A stretch of DNA of 64,000 nucleotides from a methanogenic archaeon mixed culture ISO4-G1 (GTDB taxonomy: Archaea > Thermoplasmatota > Thermoplasmata > Methanomassiliicoccales > Methanomethylophilaceae), in the NCBI GenBank assembly GCA_001563305.1, contig CP013703.1, positions 434,001 through 498,000 of the forward strand, read 5' to 3'. This document shows, in pieces, positions 39,601 to 46,417 of the stretch. The notes beneath the pieces were generated by a model. It saw only the letters and a program-made list of their open reading frames with translations. It was not told the origin of the DNA and ran no database searches. Made by a program: the position numbers and the translations under genes. Every line of letters starts with the position of its first letter. Within the stretch, counting starts at the first letter, position 1.

Positions 39601-42600
39601 ACGGCGATTACGAACTCGATGATGCTACCAGTTCCAGGGCCACCATGGTCGTCCACGGGGATGCGGAGATCATGGCCAAGGACATCGGAGAGGTCCAGGT
39701 GAGGATCATCGTCTACTACGATTACGGAAAGGACGGATCGGGACACACCAACGGAAAGCTGGAGTGGGGAGATGCGGACCACACGGACGTCTACCTAGTC
39801 AACTCCAGGGGCGTGGCATACCACCTTGATATGGTCAAGGGAGTGAAAGGCGAGTTCTTCTACACTGGAGAACAGGAGCAGGGAGAGGTCTACAGGGGAA
39901 TGGTCCCCGTGGGTACCGATTACAAGGTCCACATCAGATACGGTACGGACCCAACCCCCATGATCATGAAGGAGCCGGATTCGGACGGCGACGGAGTAGA
40001 TGACTACATCGTCATCAACAGTTCGCAGGCCAGGACCTTACATTACTATGCAATCTTGGCAAGGATAATGGACTTCAGTTCCGGTATCTACAATGAGGTC
40101 GTGAACGAGCGCGGCACCACAAGGGATCATGATGGCAACGTCATCTCCGGTCCTACGAAGGTGTTCGATGCCATCACCGGAGAGATGATCGTGAGTATCA
40201 CCAAATACGTGGGAGTCCGCGATTCGCTCCTCAGCCTGGACGACGGATGGATCACCAACAACTCCAGCAACCAGTTCCCTGCGGTTCAGATTGTCATATC
40301 CGAAGGATACTACTACGATGTGCTGGAAGGATTCCCGGACAAGTCCTACATCACGACGCTGATCGAGGTCGGAAAGGATTACACCACCAAGAACGGTACT
40401 GTGTTCTCGCTGAAGGACGGAAGCACGTATTATCCGTATCAGGACACGGCCAATTTCGTCCCCGAGGTCGATACGAGTACCGGCACGACCTATTACATGG
40501 ACAAGCTGGGCAACAAGTACATCAAATCCAACGACATCTACACGGTATCCTCGAGGATCCTGTACGACTCCAACGATGTGAAGTACGTCTGGTACCAGCC
40601 CGGATCATACGTGGCCGGCTTCGAGAGCATCGGTGTAGACCCGCATAATGTCGTCGAGAAGGGCGATCTCAACACCGGATTGTTGGGATACCACTTCCAC
40701 GAGATCGTGCCATACGATGTCAGGGACATCAACATCCACACCGAGACAGCCGATGACACCGTGAACCCGCTGATCCACCCCGGCGGCCCTGTGAATGTGG
40801 GTAGTTTCAACCTCAACTGGACCAGGACCGATGCACCTGCGGATATAGTGTTCAGCCAGCTGATACCCAAGGCATACACGGTGCACTACAGGATCGGTCT
40901 CGTCAACGGAGAGTCCCCCCAGCAGGATCTCAGCTACGATGACGAGGGCCAGCACTGGAACAGAACATTCGGATTCGCTGCTGCGGAGGCCGCGGTGGCC
41001 CAGATGCAGGTGTACGAGGGCTACAGCGTCGTCGGATGGTATTATGATGCAGCATGCACTCAGATGGTACCGACCACCCAGACACTGGACTTCGGAACAT
41101 GGGCCAGGATGCAGGCCACCGGCCACACCCTGTACGCCAACCTGGTCAACACCTCTGTCAAGGACGTCTATGTGAGGACCTATCAGAGCATCGACGGTTC
41201 CAGCTACGTCTTCAAGGAGACGGACCCGTACGAGGTCATCAGGATCGCCCTGGACAACGGCACCACGTACTCCGGTACGTATAGGATGACCATCCCGGCA
41301 GGATACACGCCGTCGCCGGTCCTCAACCCGAGCAAGCCGGTGACCAGCAGCACCCTGACACTTCAGGGTGTAATGCTGGCGATAACCATAACCTATCCCA
41401 ACAACTGGGATGACAACACCGACAAGGTGTACATTGACATCACATACAACAGGTCGGTGACCGGAGAGCTCGTGCTTGACCCGAACAGAGGTACCGGCGA
41501 TACCAGCGGTTGGCCGGAGACCGCGGTGTACGAGCAGCAGATCATCATGCCGACGCTCACCAGCGGCGGAGTGGGAGTCTCCAATTGGAACGTCTACACG
41601 ACATCCGACGGAGGCCAGAGCTGGGTCATAGACAATGACAGGTCCGATTCCATCACCAAGGCAAGGGACGGAACGTTCACCTACACCGTCATCGCGGATG
41701 ATGCGGGAAGGATGCTGAAGTTCCAGCCGTCCTATGAGGTGATGATCCAGCTGACATACCTCACCACCGAGGGTATATTCGGAACCAACGATTCCCAGAG
41801 GCTCGTCGTGCAATACCCGTTGAACCATGCCCTCACCACAACCGAGATCCAGAACGATGTCCACATCACGGATCTGCCGGCATGGGTGGCTCCGAACAGT
41901 CAAGGCGTATACGTCCCCAACATCAAGGTCGGTAACGAGATCATCCTGGACAACGAGGATTACTCGTCGCAGTCCTGGCGCTATACCCTTACAGGGGACA
42001 CCACGATGGCCCTCATCTGGAACATCAAGAAGGTAGAGTTCAGGTACTCCATCGACAAGGACCTGCAGACCGACGCACCTTACGCTGACGTCTCCGCCAC
42101 GGTCGACTCCAACGAGGATTACATCCCGCCCAGTCAGATCTATAAGAAGTTCGATTACAATTCCGAGATCATTATCAAGATCAATCCGATCGCCGGGCGT
42201 ACCGTCGATATGGTTCGTTCGACCGTCAACGGAACATCGGTTTCCGACCTGGTCTCAAGAGGAACGGTGATATCATACATTCTCGACGAGGACAGGGGAT
42301 TCCAGTGGGAGTTCAAGCTCACAGCGGACCAGTCCGATGTGGTCATCGTCACGAAGACCATCACCAAGACTGTGAACTTCTTCGTCAACGGTACCCTGCA
42401 GGAGCAGGTCGATGTCGACCAGTATGACAGCTTCGAGTTCAAGAACTTCAACCCCTCCGGGGACTGGTACGGTCCCCAGGCGGTCGGAGGAGCGTACCCC
42501 TGGTACACCGACATCAATTTCACCAACGAATACCAGAACGACAACTACAACTACACGTTCATCGCGACCAACGACCTCTCGCTGTACACGTATGCGGACA

Positions 42601-43481
42601 AGTACATCGTGTACTACCACAACACCGACGGTTCGGTCGCCTACAAGAGGATGATCGACGTGGTCGCGGGAACGGTGACCATGGACCACTACGTCTCAGA
42701 GTACTTCAAGGTCCACTCGCCGCAGGGACTGATATTCATGGGTTGGGCGACCAAGATCGGTACCAGGCTCACCTATGCGTACACCCCTGACCAGGTGGTC
42801 AACGTCGCCGTGAACAACGGTGTCTGGCACCTGTACCCCTACTATCTGAAGGACGGTACCATCGCCGACCCGATCCCGTTCGACGACGAGTCGCACGGAT
42901 CCATCATAAGGAACACCCTGGAGAACCAGGACGATCCTGGATCCCTCGTCGTGTACTATGCGGACGTGGAGCTGAATGCCCAGAACTACAGCACGGCCGG
43001 AACGACCACCCCGATTGCGAAGTCCCAGCCCGGACACTACACCGTGTACTACTACATACTCATCGGAAACGCCTCCGGTCTCAACAACGCCATATACGAG
43101 ACGCCCGGAAGCTACACGATGTACATCGACGCGTCCAAGGAAATCTACGTCATAGCCCCGTCCAAGTACAAGGCATACGACGAGAGCCTGCCCGTGGGAG
43201 ACCGCGGAATCTCCGTGACCGACCAGGACATCAGGGTGTACATGCCGTCCGGAGCTTCGGAGCCGTTGGGATTGTCGTACCATCTGGACACATCCGGCGG
43301 CTATGTGACGAGCATCAGCGAAAAGGGCCGTATCGGACAGACTCATGTGAAGGTCATCCTGTCACAGGCCCTCCAGGACGAGGGGTATGTGATCCATTAC
43401 ATCGACGGTACGCTGTACCTCTACGACCAGGACGGTACCGTGAGGCACGAGTCCAGAGGATACGCGGAGGTGCAGGCATGA
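30663..43481 (+). CDS. Giant secreted surface protein with beta-helix, InlB-like and 'GNKY' repeat modules (about 4,272 residues)
   Basis: ATG 30663 follows GGAAGGTGAT and precedes a signal segment (MKTIAVISVMACMFACVAVL). Modules in order: about 380 residues of a surface domain; three ~105-residue modules marked 'D[KR]LGNKY' or 'DMGTKY' (DNA 31.8-32.7 kb); a glycine-rich beta-helix region (33.2-35.3 kb) with motifs such as GGTVGNVYGGG; then Cys-poor beta domains. InlB B-repeat-like units with GYVFEGWYKE and LYAKW lie near 37.2-37.7 kb. Further 'GNKY' modules are at 36.9, 38.4, 38.8 and 40.5 kb. There is no C-terminal membrane helix. Stop overlaps the next start by ATGA, so both genes are translationally coupled. 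Likely the main structural or adhesive partner of the TasA-like proteins. Confidence 0.82.
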   Translation: MVRDVAISGAHGGLRMKTIAVISVMACMFACVAVLMELSATAPNIENDQYVIYHPNGATLSDGSEASYIEFGYYGIASTEYNPERWYDEVNGKDISYVYKKDQQGQVVETSTDIVNWVGPDGVEINVWGYSITITAHTMNAGTYRIDFPEELNYYPGTITGATRDYATGGLVFTTAEANKTTTITMTDASFSYTPNKVFGGWGNDPTNPSVVYLPGDVIPDTVTDLWAVWVQPDVFEMKSEEIHYSYWTNNKYTLPVSAPYALLDSDDNGKLDMDLTNYKVNRDGEQGNTGLLWRDLATSDHGWTPDMYKTIYKMDPNRFTNKHSTKNNIGEIKVSHKGELTGLNEYYTNDGVNFTYGYTPLVHVTEFTKTGDMNISVDRLGNKYIKNNSDDYMCISKIMYATSDNTKKIVYLTGTYLSIDEQKIGNANRIAIDTWSGFDYSSYYFKDSSGNRYTAISDGTEYRPTAGGADYDPLAVKDFSTVKVNYFYDKLGNKYNKMGNLYTLMAYVAYTDPQDVNTMTLIYKPGACLSDEEYNMSNKVPLTNLVDLTTYSFKDSGGEVYTTDDGLRFTPSNATIHTIADYRSEIHEGKTYYYDDMGTKYILSGNDYVPITKVAYDTSGKKYVLYDSNSQPYMTYDEKSGATLKKINSLTDASVYDNYFFKNVDINLVVPAGTFTKYEGTTNNSVTPTIFLLSKDGNVEYKPFKMGGDVIFDSLGITTYTLSARHGDGGVGGSFVADGHKLIMGSNITNPKLASNKDPRTTGGAPQLIGGSAEVNITTAVVSGKEIVYEGDLSSTVDLGTYLIIHSGIYQCVVAGSVSTGSILNIGTNGQNGNLSTYTVMKGGLVTDTFCGGNAGTSRGGSVYGASTNDLSSGGVFVYILGGMITGDNYEDKASGYKLDNPAGGDYLQKLRSSFMTTESSVLEGGNSKGTNGNTSNIFGTVHLFISDRGNVWDAQAAGRTNYTTTQNAFMEISGIAKVRHVACGTITDAAEKDANTVGALIADNSGDNRGTIDLHVMGNAMVANLIGGGYDTFAEAQGRSLMKGHIQVTVEGGTVGNVYGGGYRGSIGDREDSSQLTITVTVKGGTVENNVYGGGSGGQNKIHHNENGSINANAEQGKNSTGRSYVYGTVEVNVTGGVVKGSVYGGGMSVPKLYQYCSYGDNSFKNESVEWSNNYVDKDPFNYVASVKGPVTVNVTGGEIWHDVYGAGRGIEIAYTPGTGTHSSDGNYTFANGTDEYITNTIVKRDGTFYQMPWLTNADGSITYKFDTSASFISADAETNRITSGYYLDFARVVGPTKVNVTGGSIGGDVYGGGAVGKVVSGKLGPNNATPAQTETLVGSTTVDVSNGTIEGNVFGGGLGRAGVSVTGATSKSTTVVTLGDNFVYISGADTSIGGSVYGGSSVGDDGSQAKFETGTDDNKSDTRIVIEEGTIGGSVYGGGFMGNVWGNTSIYVGYDYEYNSLTDRYTFAYHDSEELKYINLGSIYAGADIGLDDTASSAEAFRPGVTPVHGDGSIYIHGNNNRPGMTISGSIMGSGNSCMTGGFRSIFIEDFTNDSETTIKGIHRADVLTIENSVLDIDVRNTQTTAEGEPSRNASIYLIGKQADDSTGMTLKDGTTITIYGPVGEVSKFESRNSRDAYTSVTAPSNKVIFSGGATFNVRTGTTYNQVYGYTEMAVKDRSDYGAYVLGSSSSTGGFVVYKDSIYKVAETSYFSTGKCWYIAGIEKKVINMTLSADEDQVEHIVTSSVDIMKIQDNAKMKYTGGTFTKLSSFDAETDYTFVQPGVYYEDQVLHREYMGFMFGFQGAEDYHMLSTGTGQGEYTTYQYNATDYKGIYYREGVARGLPLNCTGYTNADQAGSYTLNFLFSGMPRNQTAYIGYLTLNFQETKDIVYEVPDGNGGMVEMTQSMLVNTVEVRIDLYVAGSGGLNSDDDFYVNVNLVKRDDVCSGSTDVLVPEGYIRGVTTLKWVEFSGISDQTVLNVHMANNSDNTSGWMGVTPAVIRNYSTGTTMESILTQVDNINDNLSDYYFRDSAGNRYVTTDGLVYTLIGGEEEYDIRHHPHTTVEIDGTTYYVDIFGNKYAGAEDPTPVSREVYKKVGDDPDKDKKQILYLNGTKISAAERVMTDAMAVNEEVGTLSGSMVATIVYQISNNIFEQGSTITLHLDILDSAGVHHLSTIVLTPKMIRTYEITFYDDYANPENYRPVVITVPYMTKLTAEDCPQTLDNFSGWYIDEMFTNTFSFDNPITGDMTLYARYTFAVVFDEQDGKKSTLYVAQQHPGALMKEPEAPVREGYVFEGWYKEKNLLHMWDFDMDPVEDNITLYAKWTGIEFKVIFVYVDKNENEQVFDGWDYDNSTDHRHGKIGEEYDIHGADANEYYVMKWVAGNAIYPTVKYGASFSTQDPTQGGKNILTFAEEKLSEQLGTNPFIRWFVVVSDPNAQQGSFVKTQTVYSDTILSRDIVDWENNTVTLYATTGSISIELYMKLKDDTHDATAKITPPYSYLVYPIPTNIGWSSEHSKYLDEYDNIYYAVKNSVVYDTEVQDPDYYLDNDKLVRYYYDSDSGTYYCRDDDTKEFDYEIVDGVTYYYDKWGNKYTKSGTVQNPVYTLVSRVVYEVSGDDVNIKNVIYIDNNAYISDSERVMESKLVKVENLSTLTWASYYFVYVDPADPTDTYRCITSDGLTFTKIGGGASYVPASDTNYREEVYSGVRYYFDAVGNKYVKDANENYVLVSRVAYLASGDYQNQKQVLYVSNDTYITDDERVMESKLVHVDSLDDLSSYYFMDVYKNRYQYDSNRGEILIMSGYSENYYHFEYTLNEASRSGYRLSGWHNTNVPENDAEYPTSGVQRLMKIFITNIGGHTAVTKEVLHLDAKPVITMDFKGKPQDTQKYVYPNNETSFPCIDVPTKAYRIVYEAEWERLTYTISITDQAHGIVDAYLLDQDNGTRTYIENGTVKAHYGDRIELRYTPPGTDYVFSKWLVYGDYELDDATSSRATMVVHGDAEIMAKDIGEVQVRIIVYYDYGKDGSGHTNGKLEWGDADHTDVYLVNSRGVAYHLDMVKGVKGEFFYTGEQEQGEVYRGMVPVGTDYKVHIRYGTDPTPMIMKEPDSDGDGVDDYIVINSSQARTLHYYAILARIMDFSSGIYNEVVNERGTTRDHDGNVISGPTKVFDAITGEMIVSITKYVGVRDSLLSLDDGWITNNSSNQFPAVQIVISEGYYYDVLEGFPDKSYITTLIEVGKDYTTKNGTVFSLKDGSTYYPYQDTANFVPEVDTSTGTTYYMDKLGNKYIKSNDIYTVSSRILYDSNDVKYVWYQPGSYVAGFESIGVDPHNVVEKGDLNTGLLGYHFHEIVPYDVRDINIHTETADDTVNPLIHPGGPVNVGSFNLNWTRTDAPADIVFSQLIPKAYTVHYRIGLVNGESPQQDLSYDDEGQHWNRTFGFAAAEAAVAQMQVYEGYSVVGWYYDAACTQMVPTTQTLDFGTWARMQATGHTLYANLVNTSVKDVYVRTYQSIDGSSYVFKETDPYEVIRIALDNGTTYSGTYRMTIPAGYTPSPVLNPSKPVTSSTLTLQGVMLAITITYPNNWDDNTDKVYIDITYNRSVTGELVLDPNRGTGDTSGWPETAVYEQQIIMPTLTSGGVGVSNWNVYTTSDGGQSWVIDNDRSDSITKARDGTFTYTVIADDAGRMLKFQPSYEVMIQLTYLTTEGIFGTNDSQRLVVQYPLNHALTTTEIQNDVHITDLPAWVAPNSQGVYVPNIKVGNEIILDNEDYSSQSWRYTLTGDTTMALIWNIKKVEFRYSIDKDLQTDAPYADVSATVDSNEDYIPPSQIYKKFDYNSEIIIKINPIAGRTVDMVRSTVNGTSVSDLVSRGTVISYILDEDRGFQWEFKLTADQSDVVIVTKTITKTVNFFVNGTLQEQVDVDQYDSFEFKNFNPSGDWYGPQAVGGAYPWYTDINFTNEYQNDNYNYTFIATNDLSLYTYADKYIVYYHNTDGSVAYKRMIDVVAGTVTMDHYVSEYFKVHSPQGLIFMGWATKIGTRLTYAYTPDQVVNVAVNNGVWHLYPYYLKDGTIADPIPFDDESHGSIIRNTLENQDDPGSLVVYYADVELNAQNYSTAGTTTPIAKSQPGHYTVYYYILIGNASGLNNAIYETPGSYTMYIDASKEIYVIAPSKYKAYDESLPVGDRGISVTDQDIRVYMPSGASEPLGLSYHLDTSGGYVTSISEKGRIGQTHVKVILSQALQDEGYVIHYIDGTLYLYDQDGTVRHESRGYAEVQA
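33180..35290 (+). repeat. Glycine-rich beta-helix repeat block inside the giant protein
   Basis: At least seven units follow the pattern [VT]-x-x-GGT-[IV]-x-x-x-VYGGG. Examples are VEGGTVGNVYGGG, VTGGVVKGSVYGGG, VTGGSIGGDVYGGG and EEGTIGGSVYGGG. Repeats of this type stack as turns of a right-handed beta-helix. The units are spaced 60-400 bp apart, with longer inserts between them. Confidence 0.75.
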
Positions 43482-44095
43482 GCCGCTGGCTCACTGTGAT
43501 CCTCCTGGCGGCCGTCATGGCGGCGGCCTCCGTCGGTTCGGCGGCGGCCTACTCAGCTCTGAGCATCGACGACGGCAGCAGCGTCGTCACGGACATGTCC
43601 ATAGAGTTCACGGCGCAGACCACGGAGAACGTCCGCGGGGTCCAGGAGGCCGTCCCCGCCGCGTCCAGCAGGATGATTCAGGTCCCTGCGGCCGCGTATA
43701 TCGAGCACGGAGGGGTGTACGATCCGATCTCGAAGCCCCAGAGGACCACGACGGGGATACTGGACATAGCGTGCGATGAGGTCAACGGTGCGATACTGGA
43801 CGTCTACATCGATTTCAAGGACAGCAGGACGCTCCTGCTCCTGAGCTCGATAACCCTGACGATAGGCGACGGCGAGCCGATCTCCCTGTTCGCATATACC
43901 GACGACACTTCGGAGGCGACGGCCCCCTGGTCCGGCATCAGGGAATCCATCCACGTAGGGAACGGATACAACCAGAGCTTCTCCATCACCGCGACGTACA
44001 AGAGCAGCATCACACCGGACCCGTCGGCCTTCGCCGGATCCAACATCAGGTCGAACGTGATGTTCCTGCTCAAGCCTGCTCCCCCATCGCCATGA
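43478..44095 (+). CDS. Small TasA-like secreted protein closing the surface operon
   Basis: The protein has 205 residues. Ribosome site GGAGGTG lies six bases before ATG 43478, inside the end of the giant gene. The signal peptide (WLTVILLAAVMAAASVGSAAAYSAL) ends in AAAYSALSIDDGSS, the same AYxALxxxD pattern as the other TasA-like proteins though more divergent. The mature part has beta-type strands and ends NVMFLLKPAPPSP. The position directly downstream of the giant protein suggests it is a partner or a cap subunit. It has a high-GC codon bias similar to the giant gene and unlike the AT-rich TasA-like genes at 44.3 and 46.6 kb. Confidence 0.62.
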   Translation: MSRWLTVILLAAVMAAASVGSAAAYSALSIDDGSSVVTDMSIEFTAQTTENVRGVQEAVPAASSRMIQVPAAAYIEHGGVYDPISKPQRTTTGILDIACDEVNGAILDVYIDFKDSRTLLLLSSITLTIGDGEPISLFAYTDDTSEATAPWSGIRESIHVGNGYNQSFSITATYKSSITPDPSAFAGSNIRSNVMFLLKPAPPSP

Positions 44096-44321
44096 AGGGG
44101 TGTTAGCGGAACGTCGAACATGGATGGATACATTCTATGGGCCATACATAATAAAAGTTATATATGGATGAACGTTGATGGCAGATTATTGGAAGCCCTC
44201 GCAGCGACGGCTACGTCAAAACGAGGACAGTGTCCCCGGGCCACAGAGCGGTCTCAACTGCGCAATGGGATCGGAGCACCGGAGATGCTTTCCATGAAAA
44301 AGTTTCCAAGGAGACGATAAA
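44096..44321 (+). promoter_or_regulatory. Promoter and leader region of the orphan TasA-like gene
   Basis: A TATA element (AAAGTTATATATGG, about 44153-44166) would start a transcript near 44190, leaving a leader of about 130 nt before ATG 44322. The leader holds small GC-rich stems (for example around GTGTCCCCGGGCCAC, 44229-44243). Ribosome site AAGGAGA lies just before the gene. Nothing else is recognised. Confidence 0.45.
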
Positions 44322-45080
44322 ATGGATACAAGAAAGATGACGTTGTTCGCCACCATAGCGGCCATCGCACTGCTCGCAGTGGGGATCGGATACGCTTACA
44401 CGGCAAGCACGTCTAACAGCGGTAACTCTGCTAGTCTTGAATACTATCTAATTGGGCAGTATGCAGAAGACGGTCAGAGCCACGCTATAATAAGCGCTAC
44501 TGCGAATGACTACAGGGAAGATTTTACGAAAGGGATAAACTACAGCACAGACAATGTTGCTGGTACCATCTCCTACACACTCAACGGTACTGAAATCACA
44601 GCTCTGGGTAAGACTGTTTCTTTGATAGGAACTACCAAGCTTGTTGCTTTCGATCAAGACGGTAGTATAGATTCACCTGGTGTACAAGGTAAAACCCATG
44701 CTAAGTTGAAAATTGAGATTGCTTCTCCTGCCCAAGCACACACAGTCAATGATAATTTCACACTGATTGCTAAACTCGGAACAGAATTTGCAGCAGTAGA
44801 TGTAGCCAACCAGGAAGCAGCCACCTCTGTATTCAGTGGCTATTCTGTACTGACTCTTACCGATAATGTCTATTCAGGGTACCTCTATGTCCCTCTTGCT
44901 AGTCTTTCAACAGGTTTCGATGTTTGTCTTGGAGCATACTTCTCCGGCCTCGATCCGACGGTGATTGATGATACAGATATGGCATATGCAACAGTAGACG
45001 GTGACAAAGACGAGAATCTTTTGTACAACGCAACAGTGAAGTTCAGCATAGACTCTACTGCTTGGGTTGCAGCAGCTTGA
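44322..45080 (+). CDS. TasA-like secreted surface protein (orphan copy, plus strand)
   Basis: The protein has 252 residues with the signal segment MTLFATIAAIALLAVGIGYAY followed by TASTSNSGNSASLEYY. Its first 79 bases are identical, base for base, to those of the gene at 46640-47362 (opposite strand), while the mature parts are unrelated at DNA level. The mature sequence is beta-rich and AT-richer than the signal part and ends NATVKFSIDSTAWVAAA, matching the C-terminal strand pattern of the family. A strong hairpin terminator follows directly. Likely processed by the SipW-type peptidase at 26.2 kb, although not in its operon. Confidence 0.75.
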   Translation: MDTRKMTLFATIAAIALLAVGIGYAYTASTSNSGNSASLEYYLIGQYAEDGQSHAIISATANDYREDFTKGINYSTDNVAGTISYTLNGTEITALGKTVSLIGTTKLVAFDQDGSIDSPGVQGKTHAKLKIEIASPAQAHTVNDNFTLIAKLGTEFAAVDVANQEAATSVFSGYSVLTLTDNVYSGYLYVPLASLSTGFDVCLGAYFSGLDPTVIDDTDMAYATVDGDKDENLLYNATVKFSIDSTAWVAAA

Positions 45081-45090
45081 AAACTACATA

Positions 45091-45119
45091 GGTGGCCAAG
45101 TGGCCACCTTTTTCTTTAA
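45091..45119 (+). terminator. Hairpin terminator of the TasA-like gene
   Basis: GGTGGCC (45091-45097), loop AAGT, GGCCACC (45102-45108), followed by TTTTTCTTT. A 7-bp perfect stem with a T-run 11 bp after the stop codon. Confidence 0.75.
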
Positions 45120-45160
45120 CAATTTTCGAGTTTCCATTATCCTATCAAAACCGGTATCAT

Positions 45161-45397
45161 TCATGTCTCTACTTTCTTCGCCCAATCCTTATCGATGCAG
45201 AACGCCGCGTACAGAGGTATGGAATACAACCCTTCTTCCAACCCAAAGTTCTTGGACGAGAGCCTTATCGAGGATCTTGGCGAATATCTGTCCCGGAGCT
45301 TTGTAAGGCTTCTGGAATTCGTCCGGTCACCGGGTTTAACCTCTATGGGAACGATCTCCCCATCCGAATCCTGGATGATGAAATCAACTTCCGTGTG
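45161..45397 (-). pseudogene. C-terminal remnant of an AAA/DUF4143 ATPase
   Basis: The minus-strand frame contains TEVDFIIQDSDGEIVPIEVK and continues RTNSRSLTKLRDRYSPRSSI, then YAAFCIDKDWAKKVET and stop. It is about 90% identical to the end of the remnant at 53130-53552. Only the nuclease-like tail is left; the N-terminal P-loop part is missing. Homology stops abruptly at about 45397, where a TasA-like remnant on the other strand begins. Confidence 0.8.
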
Positions 45398-45404
45398 TCG
45401 ACCC

Positions 45405-45513
45405 AGTTGGCCCCTCTGGAATGGTCCTTGGTACAGTGACTGGTCAAGCACCAGATCTCACCACTAACCCTGCCAAGTTAGTATTCCAGGCAGATTCTAC
45501 GCTGAACGCTTGA
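45405..45513 (+). pseudogene. C-terminal remnant of a TasA-like gene
   Basis: The frame ending at TGA 45513 reads NPAKLVFQADSTLNA, which resembles the C-terminus of the gene at 44322 (VKFSIDSTAWVAAA). The sequence GCTTGAAACA-x-CAGAGGCC at the stop codon and hairpin also matches the 3' end of the gene at 46640. The rest of the gene was replaced by the DUF4143 remnant next to it. Confidence 0.6.
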
Positions 45514-45522
45514 AACAACACA

Positions 45523-45545
45523 GAGGCCTTCGGGCCTCACTTTAT
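45523..45545 (+). terminator. Hairpin terminator (probably of the lost TasA-like gene)
   Basis: GAGGCC (45523-45528), loop TTCG, GGCCTC (45533-45538), then ACTTTATC. The same stem occurs after the TasA-like gene at 46640, in its orientation. Confidence 0.6.
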
Positions 45546-45599
45546 CTTAAGTTGAAAAAGTGGTCTTTGTTCAGAAAAGTTCATTTTATCTTAAGTTGA
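45541..45599 (+). repeat. 15-bp direct repeat TTTATCTTAAGTTGA, two copies, upstream of the DUF5678/retropepsin pair
   Basis: Copies at 45541-45555 and 45585-45599 are identical and 44 bp apart (start to start). They lie 70-130 bp before ATG 45669 in an AT-rich stretch and could be regulator binding sites. Confidence 0.7.
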
Positions 45600-45668
45600 T
45601 TTTTTGCTTTGACGAAGTAAGCAAACCATTAATAATACAGTCATCGATGAAAAATCAGTGACCCAAAC

Positions 45669-45869
45669 ATGTCATCGACTGTCGAATCGGATTATTACAT
45701 GAAGATGGACATGACACCATATATCGGTGAATGGATTGCCATCCATGGGAAGGAAGTAGTAGCTCATGCCAGATCTTTCGGTGATGTACATTCGATGGTT
45801 TCTAAGATAATGGATCCTTCAACCGTTTTATTCGTACCAGTAAGGGATTCAGATTCGTTGATACTGTGA
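45669..45869 (+). CDS. DUF5678-like small protein, copy 1
   Basis: The protein has 66 residues. The core MKMDMTPYIGEWIAIHGKEV continues with AHARSFGDVHSMVSK and LFVPVRDSDSLIL. This is the pattern of the archaeal DUF5678 family, where a 'YxGxWIA' segment is followed by 'VvAhgxsf' and a C-terminal 'vlfvPv' strand. Function unknown. The next gene starts 4 bp after its stop and encodes a retropepsin-like protease, and the same pair recurs at 59.6-60.3 kb. Start chosen at ATG 45669. Confidence 0.7.
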   Translation: MSSTVESDYYMKMDMTPYIGEWIAIHGKEVVAHARSFGDVHSMVSKIMDPSTVLFVPVRDSDSLIL

Positions 45870-45873
45870 TTTC

Positions 45874-46302
45874 ATGTCCCTTATATTCAAATATCGTGCG
45901 ATTGACAGCAGGGGCTCTGCAATCAAGAGGCCGATAGTCGATGTAGAATTCATCAATGGGGACAAGCATTTCACGGCAAAAGCATTATTAGATTCCGGTG
46001 CAGATTCCTGCGCTATAAGTTCTGATATGGCTGCCGTTCTGGGATTGGATCTTGGTGGTGAGAGGGGTCGCTCTTACGGGGTTGCTGGATCCGTCGAATC
46101 CATTACAAGAGAAGTTGGCCTTAGACTAAGCGGTGCCCATGAATCATACAAGATGAAGGTCCCAGTCAGAGTCATATTTGTTGATGAAAGAGAATCTGGT
46201 TCTTTTGTTCCCCTGTTGGGGAGATCAGAAATCTTTGATTCCTTCAAGATAACATTCGAACAGAAGAAATCTAGAGTCGTCATGAAGCCAGAAACTGGAT
46301 GA
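45874..46302 (+). CDS. Retropepsin-like aspartic protease, copy 1
   Basis: The protein has 142 residues. Catalytic Asp40 is in ALLDSGADSCAI, the D-[ST]-G-A motif of single-domain retropepsins; such an enzyme would be active as a dimer. A hydrophobic second part with the family's flap-like stretch (YGVAGSVESI) and PLLGRSEIFDSFKI follows, the latter the 'LLGR..f' motif of archaeal relatives. No signal peptide, so it acts in the cytoplasm. It is translationally coupled to the DUF5678-like gene. Substrate unknown. Confidence 0.78.
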   Translation: MSLIFKYRAIDSRGSAIKRPIVDVEFINGDKHFTAKALLDSGADSCAISSDMAAVLGLDLGGERGRSYGVAGSVESITREVGLRLSGAHESYKMKVPVRVIFVDERESGSFVPLLGRSEIFDSFKITFEQKKSRVVMKPETG

Positions 46303-46417
46303 TTGTGCCCTTTGACATGTCAATGAAAGAAGCTTCGTTGTATGAATAGCACAACGGCCATGTTATTCTCAGCACAGTATGGGGCTGGTCTTAGTGAAGT
46401 GAGGGATCCTTTCTGTT

